Shown here: positions 60,267 to 64,000 of the stretch, one piece after another | How the letters are laid out: each line of letters starts with the position of its first letter | Numbering within the stretch: position 1 is the first letter of the stretch | NCBI RefSeq assembly: GCF_011397635.1 | Contig: NC_064762.1 | Coordinates: 27,137,617-27,201,616 of the forward strand | Length of the DNA: 64,000 nt | Source of the DNA: Epinephelus fuscoguttatus | Taxonomy: Eukaryota; Chordata; Actinopteri; Perciformes; Serranidae | Reading direction: 5' to 3' | Made by a program: the position numbers and the translations under genes | Notes under the pieces: generated by a model | The model's input: the letters and a program-made list of their open reading frames with translations, nothing else | What the model was told of the DNA's origin: nothing | Databases searched by the model: none

Positions 60267-61399
60267 GGCCTCTAGTTTCGCAGACCGGGCGAGGGGTGTG
60301 GCCAGGTGGATTTTGCAAGTTTGGCACACCGTGCGCACTGGCACAGCTACTCCTCTTTCCCACCTCAGTCCCTCCTACCTGCGCAAGTCGGAAAGAGGGA
60401 GGAGAGAAGGCAGGGAGTGGGTTTTACACAGCCCATTCATACCCCATTCTCATTCACATCACACCAATCAAATGAGCCCCTCTCCTCGACCTTAAATGTG
60501 CCGTGCAAAGGCGTAATGAGAGTTTACTCAATTCGCCATGAGAGCAGCAGCGTCAGACGGCCAAACTTCTCCCAGGAGGAAACTAATGTTTTAGTCCGGG
60601 AGGTCCAAGGTCGCAGTGTCCAAATATACGGAACTGCGAGCAGACCTCCACAGGCTGATGATGCAAAGGTAGCCTGGGAGGAGGTCACCACAGTTGTAAC
60701 TCAATGTTGCGTTTCTCTCGTGTGCGCGCTCTCTCTCTCTCTTTCTCTCTCGCAGTCTCACTCTGTTTCTTTTCTTTTGACTTTTCTAAGATGACAGATG
60801 CTGAATATATACTCCCTATCTGATGCTGTGGCTGTTTGTGGTTGGCTGAGAGGGATGTGAACTCATTAGTTTGCAGCTGTGTTAATCAAATCAGGTTGGG
60901 TTTCCATTACGTGTGCCAAACATGCCAAACAGTGCCAATCCCCTTTGATCTGACATCAGATGTGACAGGACAGTCGATATAGAGATACATTTATGTGCTG
61001 ATTGCAGATAGTTGCATTGAATAGTTTTTTTTGTGTATTTATTGCATCGTTAATGTGCCTGACATTCTAGAAACCTGCTTGTGAGGTTTTGGTGACGTGT
61101 GCGCACTGTCCGCCGGTCAGTCAAACTTCCACTTACACCGGCTGCGCTCCGCCTGCGCTGACAGTAGACCTGGTTTCACCTGGCGAGCTTTTAGCGCACC
61201 TTCAGCGAAGCCTTTTGGCACGAAACTGTGACTGCGCCAAGCTGGTTCTGTTGACACCTCCCCCTGCTGCGCCGCCACACCCATCTCAGTGCACCTCGGT
61301 CTGCCAAATTACCAAACTGAGCGTGCCTCGGGTTGCGCTGCTCGAAACTAGCTCTGCGCGGGGTTCACCACCCTGCACTGTGCTGGGAAACTAGAGGCC
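60267..61399 (+). mobile_element. PIF/Harbinger-like DNA element with Myb/SANT-type ORF relic
   Basis: A 1133-bp insertion splitting a SINE. The inverted ends agree in 16 of 17 bases (GGCCTCTAGTTTCGCAG and GGCCTCTAGTTTCCCAG). The flanks TCT and TAT fit a mutated 3-bp duplication. The plus frame around 60516-60700 reads RRPNFSQEETNVLVREVQ and ADDAKVAWEEVTTVV, a Myb/SANT-like DNA-binding start as in the accessory protein of Harbinger elements and in NAIF1. It is truncated after about 60 residues and no transposase was found, so the element is non-autonomous. Superfamily assignment is inference. Confidence 0.65.
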
Positions 61400-61527
61400 T
61401 ATATGTCAGCCCTGTGATAGTCTGGTGACCTGTCCAGGGTGTACCCCGCCTCTCACCCAAGGTGGGCTGGGATAGGACTGGCTGGGACCCCTAACAGGAT
61501 AAGCAGTTACGGAAAATGAATGAATTA
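61400..61527 (+). mobile_element. tRNA-headed SINE, 3' part (interrupted)
   Basis: Continues the SINE body (TATATGTCAGCCCTGTGATA) exactly where 60266 stops and ends in AGGATAAGCAGTTACGGAAA plus an AATGAATGAA tail. The tail resembles the end of the RTE-type LINE at 20.9 kb. Confidence 0.75.
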
Positions 61528-62308
61528 TTGAAAAAAACCTGGAAACACCCTTTAAAGTGTGGATTACTCACAATTAAAGGTTCATACTTGTATTTAGTTT
61601 TCACCCTCTGTCTTAAACACTTTTTTAGTGCCCCTACTGAGAATGCCCAGTTTGCTCTGATTGGTCAGGGTTTCCAGGTCTCTGCATCGTCACTGCAGCC
61701 AGGGAATTACTGTAAATCAGTACAGCTGCACTTTTTACTGTGAAAAATCAAAGCTTCTAAACCAAAGTTTTCACAACAAGACATGTTCAAGCAGGAGCAT
61801 TATCCAACACTGGGGAGAAATCAACAGCATCACCAGCCAAGAGTACATGTTTCCCTGATGTTAGCATGTAGCTACATGTAGCAGTGTAGGCTACATAATG
61901 TAGACACTTGCAGTAGCGTGCCTGGAGCACATGATCATATGACAGATGGGTCAAGATCAGTCTTATAAATAAAGGAAAATATTTGAAAAAAGTGTATGGA
62001 GAATGGTCTAAAGCTTGAGGTTGTTGTTTGCCGTATTAACTTTACCATACATTAAGCTCATTATTTGAAACTTTTGCCATGTTTATTATGAACACCTGAC
62101 ACTGTAACATTATAAATATGACAAAAAAATTAAAAAGCGTTATAGGACCCCTTTAGAGGTTGACAGTGGTACTACATTTATTCATGCATGTTTTCAAAGC
62201 AGTGCTTTTGTTCCTGACTGATGTTTGCAATAGGATATGGAGTCATTACATTTATTTGGCAGCAATTTACAGTTATCCTACCCACATCATGAAAACAACA
62301 CATGCAAC
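61528..62308. other. Intergenic DNA, no gene seen
   Basis: Lies between the SINE tail and the left junction of the right duplication copy. It is low in CpG with stops in all frames; nothing was recognised. Confidence 0.5.
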
Positions 62309-62858
62309 AACAAAACATGCTTATATCTAAAGTGCAGCTTAAACAATTTTACTAAACTCCAATGGCGTTGTTTATTTCTTTAGTGCGATGGTCAGGGAAA
62401 CGCTCTTTCGTTTTTAAACGACGACGATATCGTAGTTTGCACCAGATTGCTTTTTCTAGTCGTGCCGGTTAACGTTCAAACTCGGGTGGTGTCGCTTTAG
62501 AGCGTTAGCATGTTAGACGTGTTTCCAAGTACATACCCAACCGCTGTTCTGCAGTGTCGGCACACTGCTTTGTCTTGTCCACTTTTTTATTTCCATCCTC
62601 GTATTTTACCCTGAAACCAAAGTGTTCCCAAATGGAGGACTTAAGGTTTGCGGGTGGGTCTCCAGGTTCATCAGGCTCACTTGCCATATTGTCAAAATGC
62701 GAGAATGCGCTGCACAAAGTGAAAGCGGAGATTTACGGGACTCGGTCCGTCACTCAATTATGTCCGTCGGGGAACTAGATATTTTAAATGGTTCGGCTCG
62801 CAAAAACAGAATTAAAATAAAATAATATCCTGTGCCCAATAATTCGGTACAGGGTCGA
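62309..62858 (-). pseudogene. Truncated second copy of the BED-finger hAT exon
   Basis: Duplicated with the segment. The frame starts at 62687 on the minus strand but a single-base loss in the T run near 62572 shifts it after VDKTK, destroying the CRHC zinc ligands in frame. Both hAT ends are missing. Confidence 0.85.
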
Positions 62859-63825
62859 GCCTGTACATGTCCATGTGTGGACATGAGGACACAGGGTCTC
62901 AAGAGGATCATGTGTCCTCATGTGTGGACATTACATTTTGGGGTTAACTTGACCTTATACTTTGTTCTGATTAACTTAGACCTGCTGTCCTCATTAATGG
63001 ACACTATTTTGTGCCATCTTATGGTAGTCCGACCACAACGCACTAAACCATGTAAAAACAAAATGGCAGCCATCTCTGCCAAGTCAGTCTGCAGCCGATC
63101 CCACACAAAAGTGGACAAGGTCCAAAACCTGATCACATTTTATGGTTGAAACTATTATTTATGATTATTAATGTTTGTAGTTTGATACAGCAACACATTT
63201 AACCAATATTAGTGACAGTTATAAGACGCTGCAAATTAGAAACCACTTGTGTGAAGACATTTAGATGTTATTATCGTCTCATTTGAGGACATTGGGACTT
63301 TATGATCATTGACAATGTTGACAATGTGTTAAGGTTTTTATTCATATTAACTGGGTCCTACTGATCCCAAATAGCTAGAAAAAAATAAAAAATGCTTACT
63401 GAGCAAAATATCTGGTCTCAGCGGGTTAAAAATAACGCTTACAAAATAACAGTCCTTCGATCACATGTGCTTGGTCACTGCTGAGTGGAAAATTGTGAAT
63501 TCATCCCTTTTGACCACATTGTGATTAAAATGAATCTTTGTAATTGGGAATGATTAAAGTAGCAGTAAATATTTTGGCTGATTTCTATATTTTAAAAAAT
63601 CCAAATGTAAAAACCTTCTTTTTTTTGACAAAAGCATCAACTGTGCTTCCTCTCTTAAATCCAAAGACTTGTGCTGCTTAATAAGAGACACAAGCTCACT
63701 CAAAGTGATTGTTTTATAAACTCATTCCACCAAACACACATTGTTTTAAACATCTACCAAAGTTATGTAAATATTTACATAACTTGCAAAAAAAACTACC
63801 AAGCAGACATGGCCTTTTACACAAC

Positions 63826-64000
63826 TTTATTCAGCAGGGCAGCTTGCAATATTTAGCAATTTTAAATGTTTAAAACCAAATTGTAGCTGTGCCAAAAATA
63901 ACTACATCTGAAGTAGTTTATACAAACTCCACAACAGGTTTGTTAACTCATGTTTTTGTTTCTTGCTTTGCAAAGCAGAACGCTGTGGCTCAGATCTTCC
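63826..64000 (-). other. 3' untranslated region of a fourth piscidin gene, cut by the window edge
   Basis: Near-identical to 57733-57907, the 3' untranslated region of gene 3, with its own AATAAA at 63831-63826. By alignment the stop codon would fall about 17 bp beyond position 64000, so no coding bases are inside the window. Presence of a gene beyond the edge is inferred from the duplication. Confidence 0.7.

Larger units (their letters stand above)
62309..64000. repeat. Tandem segmental duplication, right copy (continues past the window)
   Basis: Partner of 56115-57907. Its left junction is an abrupt entry into hAT-internal sequence (AACAAAACATGCTTAT), with the left TIR of the transposon absent. 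It lacks the right TIR and left palindrome arm, deleted between about 62858 and 62868. Confidence 0.9.

Noticed and set aside
60306-60794. 162-residue frame as an intact host Myb/SANT gene
   Set aside because: It begins and ends in element sequence between inverted ends and is truncated; transposon relic.

Overview
The window is nuclear DNA of a teleost fish, most likely a spiny-rayed (percomorph) species. Three things point there: the piscidin-type antimicrobial peptide genes, the mix of dispersed repeats (hAT, PIF/Harbinger-like and Tc1-like DNA elements, tRNA-headed SINEs, RTE/Rex3-like and other LINEs), and the abundance of CA/GT microsatellites. Nothing prokaryotic or viral is evident. 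Most open frames are chance frames in repeats or intergenic DNA; the genes of interest are split over very small exons.

Positions 1-44.7 kb: no host protein-coding gene could be supported. This is a repeat-rich intergenic or intronic stretch. It holds a dead LINE 3' end (2.0-3.1 kb), copies of two related dispersed repeat families (3.1-3.8, 4.9-5.2, 7.9-8.7, 12.6-13.1, 30.0-30.5, 31.7-32.5 and later 52.7-53.8 kb), SINEs, an RTE-type LINE end nested in another repeat (20.4-20.9 kb), three hAT-type elements with matching 8-bp target-site duplications or near matches (17.5, 25.5 and 40.8 kb), a decayed THAP zinc-finger relic (34.2 kb), a Tc1-like end (37.0 kb) and a 56-bp minisatellite with higher-order structure (31.7-32.3 kb). 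Several homeobox/octamer-like AT-rich unique blocks (1.2, 10.6, 33.0 and 42.1 kb) look like possible conserved non-coding elements.

Positions 44.7-64.0 kb: a same-strand (minus) cluster of piscidin-family host-defence peptide genes. Three complete genes can be assembled from the sequence with the same architecture: a non-coding first exon; exon 2 with ATG, signal peptide and most of the mature peptide, ending in phase 1; a 28-40 nt exon 3; and exon 4 with the end of the propeptide and the stop codon. Gene 1 (44997-45823) is a piscidin-4-like peptide that has lost several arginines. Gene 2 (49027-51999) is a very basic, divergent paralogue with a 2.6-kb intron 2. Gene 3 (57924-58958) is a canonical piscidin-4/5-like gene. 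A tandem duplication of about 6.1-6.2 kb repeats the 3' flank of gene 3 at 62309-64000, so a fourth gene is predicted to begin (on the minus strand, with its stop codon) about 17 bp beyond the right edge of the window. All three complete genes share the first-exon end, the signal peptide and the poly(A) region but differ in the mature peptide, as expected of a birth-and-death defence-gene family. Between genes 1 and 2 sit two head-to-head copies of a repeated first-exon-like ORF (47.8-48.2 kb). A BED-finger hAT element with a perfect target-site duplication (55.7-56.7 kb) and a PIF/Harbinger-like element inserted into a SINE (60.3-61.4 kb) flank gene 3.
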